The notes beneath the pieces were generated by a model. It was given only the letters and a program-made list of their open reading frames with translations. It was not told where the DNA came from and did not search any database. From contig BTRK01000004.1 of assembly GCA_036245805.1 (NCBI GenBank), positions 2,294,001-2,358,000 on the forward strand: a stretch of DNA of 64,000 nucleotides. Reading direction: 5' to 3'. This DNA comes from Pristionchus mayeri (taxonomy: Eukaryota; Nematoda; Chromadorea; Rhabditida; Neodiplogasteridae). The translations under genes were made by a program, and so were the position numbers. Position 1 is the stretch's first letter, and each line of letters opens with the position of its first letter. This document shows positions 49,171-61,105 of the stretch, one piece after another.

Positions 49171-49332
49171 AATCAATCAATCAATCAAGTTTATCACGTC
49201 AGGCGATTAACACCAGATGAGGAATAGGTCTATTCTTCGGCAGTTGCATGCCACCAGTTCGCGCCAAGGGATCTTCTTAGGTCATCTTTCCATCGCGCTC
49301 TAGGTTGTCCTTGGGGGCGGGTCTTGTTGTAA
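49171..49332 (-). mobile_element. 5'-truncated non-LTR retrotransposon tail with (TTGA)n end
   Basis: Read on the minus strand, the frame RPQGQPRARWKDDLRR, then GANWWHATAEE and a stop, matches the C-terminal end of many non-LTR reverse transcriptase proteins (pattern G-x-P-x-x-RW-x-D-D ... W-x-x-x-A). It is followed by about 40 bp and a TTGATTGATTGATTGATT tail at 49171-49188. Such short tandem tails are known from RTE-type elements. Only about the last 160 bp are present, as expected from 5' truncation at insertion. Confidence 0.78.
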
Positions 49333-49655
49333 GGGACTCTCCTCTCTAGACGAAGACTATAGAGAAGAAGATGGGCACAAATGTTGAAATATCGATTTAT
49401 TGATTCTGTCGAATAATTATTTTTGCCCGTTCACGGCTCCCCAAGGCGCGTTTGTTTTCTTGAATAACCTCTCACTAGTTGCTTACGCTGCACCTCTGGA
49501 CTAATTATATCTGTGTCTCAATTCAATCGAGAATTCATAATGCACGTTTATCGGTATCGCTGTCGGGTCTTTCTTTTCTGTTATAGTTTGGACAGAGATA
49601 GAGTCTCGAAAAGCGACCGTGAAGCGTATGCAACGAAGGAGAGGGTATTTGAAAT

Positions 49656-49754
49656 TAGAGTTCGTGATTCGGGCCGCCGTCTCTTCATTTCACACACTCT
49701 CTCGACCAGCGAGAGAGTGCACAGAATGAAGAGAGCGTCGTATCTCGAACTCTA
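49656..49754. mobile_element. hAT-like MITE family C, intergenic copy
   Basis: 99-bp foldback with TAGAGTTCG and CGAACTCTA ends and perfect 8-bp repeats TTTGAAAT on both sides. Confidence 0.93.
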
Positions 49755-50174
49755 TTTGAAATGCGCGGTGACTCAGCATGCCTGAGATTCATTGAAGATT
49801 ATTTCCTCCCTTCTCTTCCTGCATGTCAGCTAAGAACGTGTATAAATCGGATCATTGCTGAAAATACGCATAACAACACAAGGCCCACCATTTGAGTGGT
49901 GTATATTTCAGAACATTAATTTAAAAATATTGTGTGCTGCCTTTCTCGCTCACTGTCATATTCTTTGTGGTGTTTCACTGATTTCTTCGGATTGCATGCG
50001 ATAAGCATCAGGCATCAGGGCTAGAGTATGATTATTCGTGCCGGGAGACGCACCTCTGTCCGAATTCATCACAATTTGGTCACCATTCGAATCACAACAT
50101 CGTCCACTCGGCTGATAAGGACACATATTATTAGAGCGCGCAGACCTCTCTTACAATCACTCTGCTTTGCATCA

Positions 50175-52786
50175 ATGCGGTTTCTCCTCTCGGTGACGCT
50201 ACTATTCCTTGCATCATCTCACACAAATGGATTGAAGTGGGTTTACGTGCTACTGAATGAATATAGGAAACTGATGTAAGCGGTATAGGCAAACCACTTA
50301 AACGCATCTCTGTAACGCCAAAATAATCAGCGAGGAAGCCCATCGGAACAATATTTATTGTTTCCATGTAGCTTCTCTAAGCCACTTTTAACAAAATTTG
50401 CGATACATTCTAATCACAGTATGATTATGTTTTCTCAGGTTTCTCGTGTACAATCCTCTCTGGGGGCGAAGCCATGTCAATTTCATGGGACAAATCGCTG
50501 ACGTGCTTGTAGAGGCAGGTCATGAAGTGGTTAGTTATCTTGAGAATAGCAAAAATTCGCATTTTCCGGAATACCAAATTTCGCACAGGTGATACTCGCG
50601 TCTGTCATTGATGCAACTACGCCCAACGTAGGGTCAGAGAAGGTCCATAAGGTGATAAATATCATGCGATTTCTTAGGAAATTTGAATATTTTGAGGTGA
50701 TAAAAGTTCCTCCGGGCGTTGCATCGAATGAGTTCACTGAGACAGTTCACAACACCGCATCATCAAATTTCTGGAGGTCGAAATCGATCGTGGGCACTCT
50801 GCAGGTCAGTGAATTTAAAATTATAAAGAATTAATAGTTTCAATTTGCAGGAAATGTCAAAGTTCTTGAATGCCTGGGTCGAGCAGTGCAATGGTGATCG
50901 TTTACTAAATCTTGCTGTATATGATAATTTGCGCATAATTTGTAGTCACCATCAACCATCCTGGCCTACTTGAGTCTCTCAGCAGCGAAAATTTCGACGC
51001 TGCCATCGCTGAGCCAATGGACATGTGCGGATTTGGTAAGTATCGCCATTTTTTTGGGTTTACGAGACCGTCCACCAGATAAAGTAACAAATGTGCGAGT
51101 CCACGGATGGCCAAAAGTTCAAAAAAAAACTTTTTTGTGATGTATGGGCACCAAGTGCTGATTGACGGCCGCAATAACTAGGGCTGGGGGGTCGATTTTG
51201 AAAAAGTTTAGGTCTCTTCCGCAAGATCGGCATAGAGAATGTCGCTGCCACTCTCTCAATCGCTGCAAACGAGGGTTCCTTCGACTTTACAGGCCTCCCC
51301 TCCTTCCCCAGCTACGTGCCGGGTACCCTTTGATTCAAAATAGCTCGTTAATTAGACAATTTAAGGCTCGATGATGAGGTTCGGCGAGAAGATGACCTTC
51401 TTCCAGCGTGTGGCAAACACGCTTTCTCTCGGCATCGGAAAGTACTTCTTTCCGTACATGGCAAGGGACATGGAGCGCGTGTTTCGGGCAAATTTCGGCG
51501 AGGATTTCCCGAATTTGGACGAACTCGCTAACGATATCTCCCTCTGGTTCTACAATGCGGAACCACTGATCGAGTTTCCCCGCCCGATCATCCACAAGAT
51601 CATCGACATCGGGGGAATCAGCGTATCCACTGGCCATAAGAAGCTGAATCAGGTCAGCTTACTCCTTCTGATTCCCTGCACGATTGAGCTTTCAGACCTG
51701 GTCCGACATCATGGACCTCCGCGCGAAGACTGTCCTCCTCTCATTCGGAACTGTTGCAAAGAGTTACTTGATGCCTGAAAATTACAAACATACGATTCGT
51801 GAAGTGTTTAAGTGAGAAAAATCTGAAAACGCCAATGGTAAAATGCTTTCATTGCAGGAAGTTCCGCGACGTGACCTTCATCTGGAAATACGAGAAACCC
51901 GAGCACAAAATCAGTGATGGAATTCCGAATTTGATCGAGACTACTTGGGTGCCGCAGAACGACATGCTGTGTGAGTGTCGTATTTCTATAATAATAAGCG
52001 GAGTTATCGAATAAAGCAATTTTGTCTCATGAATAGTTCAGTTCGCACTCTTTATTCCTTATATGTTGTGAAATATAAGCCGTGAATAATCATTCAATTT
52101 CTGCTTATCAGTAACGTCATTGCTTTCTATCAGATGATGCTCGTCTCTCGCTGTTCATCACCCACTGCGGACAGGGCAGCACGACAGAGGCGACTACTGC
52201 CGGTGTTCCACTCATCGTCATCCCCATCCTCGGAGATCAGAAGAGAAATGCGGCTGTGCGTTCAATTTTAGGATGATGACGACGAGAAATCAATTGTTGT
52301 CCGTGTAGGTCATTAATCGCATCGAGACTGGCATTGTGCTGGAGAAAGAGGCGCTCGAGAGTCCTTCAGTCCTGGAGAAAGCTCTAAGAGAAGCGCTCGA
52401 GAACGATAAGTGAGAAATTTATAGCACTATTTGGATATTCGCCACAATCCCAGTTGAGTGCCTTCACATTGTATTTCAATCGCGCTGAGATACAAATACT
52501 GCGATATTTCAGGTACCTGAAGAAGGCGCACGCAGTCGGTGAGATGATCCGCAACCGACCATTTGCCGCGAGGGACACATTCGTTCGCAACATGGAGTTT
52601 CTCGCTCGATTCGGACCTCTTCGAATGTTCGATCATTATGGAAGAGAACTCAACTTCATTCAGTACTATCTTATCGACGTGTTTACATTCCTTTCTTCCG
52701 TTTTGGCTGTTATTTTGTATGTCTTTTACAAATCTTGCAAGTTCCTGCTTGGTTTTTGCTCAATAAGGAAGTCGAAGAAGGATTAG
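50175..52786 (+). CDS. UDP-glucuronosyltransferase, 541 aa, 12 exons
   Basis: Enzyme that transfers a sugar from a UDP-sugar to small lipophilic acceptors in the endoplasmic reticulum, a detoxification role. Exons: 50175-50236, 50439-50529, 50589-50804, 50851-50893, 50946-51035, 51212-51322, 51366-51652, 51696-51811, 51858-51970, 52134-52255, 52309-52409, 52513-52786. All phases agree over 1626 nt, and the length is typical of the family. Seen: signal peptide (residues 1 to about 18), candidate catalytic His33 in GRSH, GHEV, then SFPSYVP, VLLSFGT and WVPQND. The donor-binding signature FITHCGQGS (384-392) runs to GDQ at 410-412. A C-terminal membrane helix is followed by KSKKD, a dilysine-type ER retrieval end. 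No frame breaks or missing key residues, so it is probably active. Substrate and preferred UDP-sugar cannot be read from the sequence. It stands alone between the EGF gene and a repeat block. Confidence 0.95.
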
Positions 52787-53291
52787 CGCCACCATGTTTG
52801 AGAATGATGATCGAAATAGGTACGCATGTAGTTATATATGTGTAAATCTAAGATAAAAATTTAAACATGAAAGGCGAGAATGGAAAAAAAAGATGCAAAA
52901 CCAAGTGGTGACAGACAATATCAATAGGTCAGTAAACATGACGAAGTATGGGAAACACTGATAATGATGGAGTTCTGCCCAGAGTTTACGGACAATCATC
53001 CACCTATTCACTTCATTAATTGATAAAATCGATAATATTATCATTTTAGTGTCTTGAATGTCGTGCATACTTTCAGTATACATGTAGAGAAGCATCTAGA
53101 GGTGCCCAGAAGACCGACGTATAATCTTCTAGCACACGCTTGCGCTGTTATCCACATCTACGCATGGGATCATTTCTGCCTTACTCTTTTCTTCATTCAC
53201 TATTCTGATTTTTATTGCCATAATGTAATATTATATCGTTTCCTAGCTTTCTTCGCATTTTACTGTGAAGATACAAAGAAGAGTGGCTAGT

Positions 53292-53401
53292 AGTGATGCC
53301 AAATCGGCGCGAGCTCTCCTCGTTTCACACGCTCTCTCACCGGTCAGAAAGAGCGAGAGAGTGTGTGAAACGAGGAGAACGCGCGCCGATTTGGCATCAC
53401 T
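53292..53401. mobile_element. MITE family B, copy 2
   Basis: 110-bp foldback from AGTGATGCC to GGCATCACT, nearly identical to the copy at 19633. Flanks GTGGCTAGT and GTGGTTAGC suggest an aged 9-bp target duplication. Confidence 0.9.
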
Positions 53402-53409
53402 GTGGTTAG

Positions 53410-53502
53410 CAGAGTTCGAAATTTGAGTAGGCGTCTCCACATTTCACAGTCTCTAGATCGGAAAATGAAGAGACGGCAATCCGAATTACGAACTCTATTG
53501 GC
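53410..53502. mobile_element. hAT-like MITE family C, copy next to a family B MITE
   Basis: Foldback with AGAGTTCG near the left and CGAACTCTA at the right, closest to the 43597 copy. It lies only 8 bp from the end of the family B element. No clean target duplication is seen. Confidence 0.75.
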
Positions 53503-54557
53503 AAGCATTTCCAATCTTACGTTGATGCGTCTGATTGTGATTTTTTTTTAAAATCACAAATTTCACATTTACTCAGTGCCTGAATTGGTAGATTTCTGTA
53601 GGTCTCCAAGCAAAATGGAGCAAAATCGAACACTGTACTTTGGATACCATTTCCGTTCTTCGTCCAAATCTTGGACAAATTTGGCACTAACCTGAGCGCG
53701 TAGTGCAATCAATAATTTCCTTTGGAGTTCAACGGTTGTGGATGACAAATTTTGTAATTTGGTTTATGTGGTGAAAGGTGAGGTAGCCAAGCAGAGATGT
53801 GATGATTATTGTAGCAACTACCATACAATTTGTGAAAATCACAGTCAGAAGAAGGGTAACATCGAGCTTATTGTCGTGCTAAAGATATTTATAACACGAG
53901 TCTTCAGAGAAAATGCATGGACACCCTGCGGCACTTTTCCACCTTTCACTGCTTCATTACATTTCGATATGTGCACTATAGTCTCTTGAGAATTAAGTAC
54001 ATTCGGCGGGCTTGTAGTAAGTTAAGAGTGTTAATATAATTTTATTAAGGTCTCGATGATTAATCAATATTAGAAATATTTAATAATAATACTATTACAT
54101 AATATACATAATACTATATTTTTTATAAGTTTTCGATAGTTTCGATGTTTGGTGTATGTAAATCGGGTTTCTATTCGAAAATGGGCGGAAGACATAATTA
54201 TAGAACTTCGTTAAATCTATTTTAGACGGTTATATCAGAACTGATTCATGGTATAAGATATGACCATAGCGGAGAAGCCTTGACATGATGTCCGATGGTT
54301 TTACGTGTCGTGTTGTTCTCGATGACTTCGATCAATTTTAAATATCAGAAATGGCCTCTGCTTGGAAACTGCTGAGCACGATCACATGCGCTTTCGAGGG
54401 TCAGCAATGTATCTTATCACAGGTATTCTGAGAGATTGCATGAAACAAATTTCCCTGTTTGACAAACTGTTTAAAGTGTCTCAATTTTATCCAAACAATC
54501 AACGTTGACACATCAAAGGTCAAGTAACTTAAAACTGCCTTGGTGAATGCGAGGATT

Positions 54558-56551
54558 CAAAACAGCCTAAAATCCGGCTCCGGCCATTTTGAAAATTCAA
54601 AAATTCATAAGTTTCTTTAAAGTTGAGTAAAAAAGTCGATCAAAAAAGGAAAATGAAGAAATCGGCGAGATGAACAACATTACTGTTGAAGTGAAACCGA
54701 ATAAAAAATTTTGACATCTTCAAAAATGCTAAAAATCGATTTTTGGATCCAAAAATTGGCTGGCGTAAAAAAATATCCCCTATCTTACAGCTGGTTTTGC
54801 CGAATCCGAACTCTACACTCTTTTCTACCCCAGAAAAGTTGCATGTGAAACTCAGAGGACCGTTCCATTTTTTGTTTTAACGGCATAAACAAAGAATTTA
54901 GTGCACTTTGCCTGTTTGAGCATTACATATATTCGTCCAATTCACCGAGCTTAGCGTGTATATGACATTTTTCGATGTTTTGGACGTGGAAGAGTAAAAT
55001 TTGAGTGTAAAAAGTTAAAATTTCAGAGTTTTCGAAAAATCGATTTTTTGCCCTTGTGTAGCGAAATATCTTCGCTACTTTCAATTCATTCAATTATATT
55101 AAATAATCAATAAACAAATTAATTTTAATAATTCAATTATAAATAAAATCAGTCATCAATCAGTTTCCCTTCGCTTACTTCTACCGTATTATCATTCAAA
55201 TCTCCCTCCGTCTCATATGGAAAATGGGGAGTACGGTCAGCCGGCCGTCGCCTATTTTTTCCGAGCCGCGGATGCTTTTAACGTTGAAGAAGCTTCTCGA
55301 CGTTCACGTGACTTTTCCTTCCACTTTTTCTTGATTCATTCATCACATTGCTAGGCCCTCTTGTCTAGTATTCATCATAATAGCTGAGCACATCGATTTG
55401 CGAGCTATTTCATCGCGTTTTCATTCACTTTCCGTCACCTTTTCACTTTGTCATCATTTCATCACTCAGGACTCGCTTCGTCCCTTCCATCCAGGGACTC
55501 AACTCTCAACGCAACCCCATCCTGGGACTCAATCCAGCCCACTCATCCGTCCAGGGACTCAAGTAACTTCAACTGAAGGTACTTCCCTTTCATCACTTCC
55601 TAGCCAATCAATAGCATCAAAACAACCCTCTTCCCTTCTCGTGATCTACCCATTCCTTTCGTGTTTTCCCTGTAAATCAAAGTAAATAAATCGTTTTTAT
55701 TATCACACCTTGTCCGTTGCATACCATAAAAAGGAAATCTAGCAATAGATTTTCCTACACCTTGTAAAATATCGATTTTATCGAATCTCAGAAACTTCGC
55801 ATTTTCGACGTAAATTGTTTTCCCCTGACCATAATGAATGTTTCTGAAGTTATTAATTCGCATTTTGTTATCATTGCATAGATATATGCAACATAAATGC
55901 AAATTACAATGATAATATTTCAAATCGACGTCAAATGTACAAGCTGATGTTCCAGGCCTTGGAAAAGCATCAGAAACATTCATTATGGCTAGGGGAACAA
56001 AATTTAAGTAGAAAATGCGAAGTTTCGGAGATTCGATAAAATCGATATTTTGCAAGGGCAAAAAATCGATTTTTCGAAAACGCGGAAATTTTAACTTTTA
56101 TCGCCCTATTTTTAGTCTTCCACGTCCAAAACATCGAAAAATGTCAAATACAAGCTAAGCTCGGTGAACTGGACGAATATATGTAATGATCAAACAGGCA
56201 AAGTGCACTAAATTCTTGGTTTCTGCCGTTAAAACAAAAAATGGAACGGTCCTGTGAGTTTGAAATGCAACTTTTCTGGAGTAGAAAAGAGCGAAGAGTT
56301 CGGATTCGGCAAAACCAGCTGTAAGATAGGGGATATTTTTTTACGCCAGCCAATTTTTGGATCCAAAAATCGATTTTTAGCATTTTTGAAGATCTCAAAA
56401 TTTTTTATTCGGTTTCACTTCAACAGTAATGTTGTTCAACTCGCCTAGTTCTTCATTTTCCTTTTTTGAACGACTTTTTTGCTCAACTTTATAGAAACTT
56501 ATGAATTTTTGAATTTTCAAAATGGCCGGAGCCGGATTTTAGGCAGTTTTC
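54558..56551. repeat. 2-kb palindromic element
   Basis: Outer arms pair from CAGCCTAAAATCCGGCTCCG near 54562 to its near complement at about 56525-56547, continuing inward to about 55056 on the left and 56040 on the right. The inner part 55765-56045 is itself a palindrome (CAGAAACTTCGCATTTTC against its complement). A solo LTR splits the left junction. No transposase is visible. Confidence 0.87.
55057..55759. mobile_element. 703-bp solo LTR with 5-bp target duplication
   Basis: The segment starts TGTAGCG and ends CCTACA, the TG...CA form of retrotransposon LTRs. It is flanked by the perfect direct repeat CCTTG (55052-55056 and 55760-55764). It contains AATAAA near its 3' side (about 55684) and a cluster of GGGACTCAA units at about 55493-55563. 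Removing it restores a continuous palindrome arm, so it inserted after the palindrome formed and then lost its internal region by LTR-LTR recombination. A 5-bp duplication suits Gypsy or Bel/Pao elements. Confidence 0.82.
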
Positions 56552-56746
56552 AATTTCCGGTTCTATAAAGTTTTCTGGAGATTACTGGGCCTTATGTTTA
56601 TATACCAAGAAAATCTCATAGAGATTGGACCACTATGAACAGTTTGTCAAACGGCACCTGCGATTTCTCAGAAGACCTGTGTTATCAAATATGTCTTGTC
56701 GAGAGACGATTGTTCCAAGATTCACTGATCAATGTTGTTATGGAAA

Positions 56747-58707
56747 ATGTTGACAGGTTATCTCGGTCTTCTCCTCATCATCTATCTCGTTTTCTTGGTT
56801 TTGACCAAACGTGCTGGCTCTATCGTTCCCATTTACAGTCACGCATTAAACTAAACGCATATAGTTACGAATTTATGTTGCCTATGGGTGGGTGCAAATG
56901 AACAATGCCTTCATTTTAGGACATGCATAGCTTTGAATGCTTCTCAAGGAGCCCTAAACTGCGTATTACTTCTTACAGGACTTTGGGTGAGCTTTTGAAT
57001 ATTATTTGTCCAACAAAGTGATTATTCATGAGATGCGCACCTGAAAAAAAAACTAATTAAAAGGAATAAAAAGTCTAAGAGAAATTTTAGCATTCGTGAT
57101 ACAAAAGTGTGGATTCTGATGATTTTGACAACTAACATATTATTTATAACCTCAGACTGACGTCCTATCCGATGGTTTCTTTATCGCCATCGTCTACGGG
57201 CCGATAAAATATGCCCCAAAGGTTGTCAGGTATGATGTGTCCATGTTGCCCTTATCATCGCGTGTATCATATTCAACATTTAATATCACGTTTCAGTGAC
57301 TTTATCACGTCTCTCGCCGTCTTTATGGTATTTTCCCTCTGGCAATTCGTGGCTGCTCCTTGTATTGTAGAGTACTTAGTGCTGTTCAGGTTGGCGATAT
57401 CGGAATACATCGTGTTAAAACTCAGATGAAGAAAACATAAAAAAGTGACTAGAAAAATTACGAGTTCTAAAACTACAACGGAAAATATTCCAATTTAGAA
57501 CGGATATGAACAACTCGAGGCGACTTTGTATTTCATATTTTTACACAGCATGTTCAATGTTGGTTGCGTCGGTGAGTTATCTGGATGCTCAGTTACAAAT
57601 GTTAATATTGTTCTGTTTTAGCCATATTTTTGGTTGTTTGTTCCGTACCCAGCTATCACCGAGACTATGCAAAATATAGGACGACGAGTTCAACAGCTAG
57701 ATGGTCTGATTTGTTGCGTTTATTGAATCATTGTCTAAACAGTCAAAATTATAGATGGCGACGACTTCATTGTGTACGGAATAGGGCTGCACAAGGACCC
57801 CGCGAATGTAAGATTTGCATTTTTTCCTCACAATAATAAATTTTAAAAAATCGTAAACATTTGCATGCCATTAAACATACACAGTGTCTGAATACTGTTT
57901 TGTGTTGTAATTACTCTTCATTCAGGGAAATCGTACCGTTAACGGCATCGCTTTCTACGGAATTGCTCCCTCCTATTCACTCACTGTACTTGCTTTTGGT
58001 TTCACTGTTCAGGTGCAAAGATGTCAACTAGTGATGCTAACTCGGCGCGCGCTCTCCTCGTTTCACACGCTCTCTCGCTCTGTCTGAACGTCGAGAGAGT
58101 GTGCGAAACGAGGAGAGCGCACGCCGATTTGGCATCACTAATACCAACTCCAGAATTAAAAATTGACACAATTACAGGCATTGGTGTATCTAAAATTCAT
58201 GGCATGCGCTTCTGTAGCAGGTTTGATTTACATATTCACTGACTGAGCTCACATTTTTACTCGTTTCTCTCAGAACACAACAACCGCGTATTTTCATTGG
58301 GTACGCATAATTCGCAACTTTCCGTATAAAGCTCCACAGTTGTCCGGTAAATCGTTTTTTTCTGAAAATATTGTATTAATTTTCATGTTTGAGATCTTCT
58401 AATGCATTGCACTTATGCGAGTGTCATTTCTCAGAAACTCAATTGCGAAAGCTTCATAACCTCGAAAATATCGATAATACCATTTTTTCCAGCCACAAGA
58501 ATTGCATTTTTTTTGTAAAATCTGGACGGATAAATTATAAATTTGCGCATTATCGCTGATCAGTAAATGTATGTTCTCAAATAGGTGGATTTTTTTCAAA
58601 AATGTACTCCAGCGTTATTCCAGGCAATTCTGGATGAGATTAATGTCAAATTGTCCAAGGAGTTTGTGGAAAATCATACTTTTGATTCCTTCGAGAGGAT
58701 CATTGAT
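56747..58707 (+). pseudogene. Srd-like 7TM chemoreceptor, probably decaying
   Basis: Hydrophobic exons with matching phases: 56747-56847 (TM1 GLLLIIYLVFLVL), 56920-56986, 57156-57229 (VYGP, the place of the Srd GPC mark), 57297-57389 (TM3), 57499-57571, 57622-57703, 57755-57807, 57926-58012 (TM5), 58178-58220, 58274-58323 and 58624-58707. The layout parallels the two intact Srd genes up to TM5. Two problems point to decay. First, exon 1 should end at 56847 to keep phase and alignment, but the bases there are AA, not GT, and the frame then hits a stop. Second, no TM6 or TM7 follows; the last exons (THNSQLSAILDEI) are hydrophilic. A family B MITE lies in the int after exon 8. A functional but unusual transcript is possible. 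Confidence 0.6.
58030..58139. mobile_element. MITE family B, copy 3
   Basis: 110-bp foldback in an intron of the decaying Srd-like gene, starting AGTGATGCT and ending GGCATCACT. Flanks GATGTCAACT and AATACCAACT form a diverged 10-bp target duplication. Confidence 0.88.
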
Positions 58708-59137
58708 GTATGTTTCCATTCTGAACAGACACTGAGATAGCTGTGGGAGCGGTAGTGGTATTTGCACGCTCTCGAAGTCTCAACAAAAATATTTCTAAAA
58801 GCTTTGATGGGATACTTTAGTGTTCAAATCCTAAGTCGTGCCCGATGTTGTGCACAACGGATATGTATTTCACAACACCTGATTACGGTTTTAAATGCAA
58901 TTTTTGTAACTATGTTTTCGTTTGTCCATGCACATAGATTATGAATATCATACGCATCTTGATGTGTTTTCATTTCTCGAGAATAGAGTGCAAAACTGCG
59001 TGAACTAATACCCTATCCATCACTACGCGTGAAGGTGAAGTGGTTTATCGCTACTTTTCATCATCACTGCACGTACATCTACGTCGTTAATCAATCGTGT
59101 TTTTAGCCTGCTTGTTTTTCTTAGATTCTTGTTCGTA
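58708..59137. other. Spacer between two receptor genes
   Basis: Short frames, including one with LKALMGYFSVQ near 58800 that faintly recalls TM6 of the preceding receptor, cannot be spliced in with adequate intron lengths. Otherwise nothing is seen. The promoter of the Str-type gene must lie here. Confidence 0.4.
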
Positions 59138-60994
59138 ATGATTCGGGAATTGGAACATGTGAATGTTGGTAAGTAGTAGTTCATATTGGAATGCCAATAT
59201 ACGATATAACACAGGTGCCGGGATCCTGCTCAACTTGCTCTTGCTCTACCTCATTCGTCGCTTTTCCCGTTTCGAGTTGGGAACTTACAAATATCTCCTG
59301 GCCACATTCGCCACCTTCGACCTATTTCTCTGCATCATCCATTCTTTAGCAAATCCGGTTAGTTGTCATCGCATTGTTAGCGATTCAAGTTATTGATTTT
59401 CAGAAGATGATTCGCATAAATGCTATCTTCGCCCCTGGAGCTGACGCGTTACTCCCGAACGAGCGAGCGGTTAGTAATAATTAACATTCGAAGAGCACGT
59501 GATTTTAGTACTTCACTTGCTTCTACTATTCATGCTTCTCCACGCCATTTGCTCTGCTCAACATTCACTTTCTCTACAGATACTGGACTATTAATCAGTA
59601 ATATTAAATCTACTACAAAGTACTACAAATAATTCAGCCCATTTCTACTACAGCACTTCAGGAGACCTAAATCCATCTTTCGATTCGTCTTGTATCCCCT
59701 AGCGCAGGGTTTGTTATGGTGAGCGCATCTAATATTATTATTAAAAATGGAAATAATATTCAATTTCAGGTTTGGGTTCGCTAGAACTCTTATCCCCGAT
59801 CCTGAAGATCCCGATTTGCCCATCGTCAGAGAAGCCTTTCGAGGAATCTATAATTATTCCGTAGTGGATGGTTGGGGCGTATTGAACTATTGGGTGCGAC
59901 AAGTTAAAGTTTTTACGGGAGTTTCTCGTTGGCATTAGCATGGGATTGTTTTCGAAAAAAAACACTTAGAATATTATCGTTAAAGCCGTACCGGTCAGGA
60001 CTTTATGCTTTCAAGTGCAACGTTAGCGCACGAATTACTGCCAATTTGATCCTTTTGTTCGACAAAGTGAAATGCTAAACACGGACGTAAATATATGGTA
60101 GTTCTCAACTATCGTAGATTTTGCTCGATCAGGATTTGTGGTGCTTGTAAGAAAACATAGAGGAAATTATATTCTTCAGAAAAATGCCTAGATCTCGCAC
60201 AAATTCATGAAATTGCAGCCAGCCGATGGCAGTCTCAACATAATCGGGCTTACAATCGTCACTCTGGGTATTATCGTGATGGGTGCGAGTTTTGGCACGG
60301 TAGCTGGCCTCGCCTTGGGCACATTCCGAGGGATTACGCGAGCCAAAGCGAGCTTTTCGGCGACGAATCGCGAGTTCCAAATCAAGATACTCATCGCTGT
60401 TTGCGCTCAGGTTGCTTGCTGTTTGTTTGCATCGTACTTTATGCTTTAAAAATCGTTATACTCACGCGCTACATGGCATTCCGAATAGTGCGATGACGAA
60501 ATACTGCATTCCTTATCTATACCTATATACTGTGACCGCGTCTGTCCGGATTGCGAAACAGTTGCGAAACGATTACGAAATGTGAAGGGAGAGATCGCGC
60601 GTCAACAAGTTGCGAAACAATTATTTGCGAAACCTACTCCGCTAGGACGTAGCCCCGCCGAAGGCGGGGGGCAGCCGGTCTAGTTTACATATAATGTACT
60701 GACGATTAGTGATTTAAAAATTGATAATGCTTGCACTCTGAATAGGCGTGCGCGCAGAAGAAAAACGTTTAATTTATACATTTATAAATACAAACTTTCC
60801 AGACGGTAGTGCCGTTCGTCTTCGTCTACCTCCCCTACTTCTGCGTGCTCTACTTCCCCTTCTTTGGCATTCCCGACTGCGGGATTTCCTACGTCTTTCC
60901 CCTTCTCGTGTCCTTCTTCCCCGCATGGGATGCGATCGTCATCATTCTCTTCTTGAAGGACTACAAGTGGGAAGAGGGGTTGGCCGAATACTGA
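59138..60994 (+). CDS. Str-type 7TM chemoreceptor, 305 aa, 8 exons
   Basis: Predicted chemosensory receptor of the Str/Srj group. Exons 59138-59168, 59215-59357, 59404-59469, 59509-59597, 59638-59718, 59770-59893, 60219-60410 and 60803-60994 join in frame to 918 nt. Visible marks: TM1 with LLNLLLLYLI; FELGTYKYLL, the Str-type first intracellular loop; TM2; TM3 ending HFLYRYW; TM4; a long second extracellular loop with PDPEDPD; TM5; cytoplasmic SATNREFQIK; TM6 VVPFVFVYLPY; and TM7 with AWDAIVIIL then a YKW tail. The protein is a little shorter than the usual 330-350 residues, mainly at the N terminus, where only 10 residues precede TM1; an upstream exon could exist. Intron 7 carries a probable Helitron. 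No breaks are seen. Confidence 0.85.
60516..60683 (+). mobile_element. Probable short non-autonomous Helitron, 168 bp
   Basis: The 3' end has the classic layout: a perfect 7-bp hairpin CCCCGCC-GAA-GGCGGGG (60653-60669), ten bases, then CTAG followed by host T. The 5' end chosen starts TCTATACC after host A, giving the A/T insertion site expected of Helitrons. There is no coding capacity. It sits in intron 7 of the Str-type gene in the same orientation. The 5' boundary is less certain than the 3' end. Confidence 0.65.
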
Positions 60995-61105
60995 CGAGCT
61001 ATCGTGCCCTATTCGCATCGCAATTCGTGCTTGTTGTAAACCATGCATCAAAGTAACGTATTTCGACGAATTTTATTTAATTAAAGTCATATCAAATATA
61101 ACTAT

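Larger units (their letters stand above)
52787..54557. other. Intergenic, MITEs only
   Basis: Apart from the two MITEs listed separately, I see AT-rich DNA and short unlinked frames near 53520-53710 and 53740-53990 without splice partners or known motifs. Confidence 0.55.

Noticed and set aside
55398..55685. Frame with repeated PGTQ in the solo LTR
   Set aside because: It arises from GGGACTCAA repeats inside an LTR and has no gag-type motif. I treat it as repeat structure.
58708..58950. Extra TM6-like exon for the decaying receptor
   Set aside because: Joining it would require a 29-bp intron or a phase break. The hydrophobic residues are few and the match is weak.
60653..60669. Rho-independent terminator-like GC hairpin
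   Set aside because: The genome is eukaryotic, the hairpin lacks a U tract and it is followed by CTAG-T, so a Helitron 3' end explains it better.
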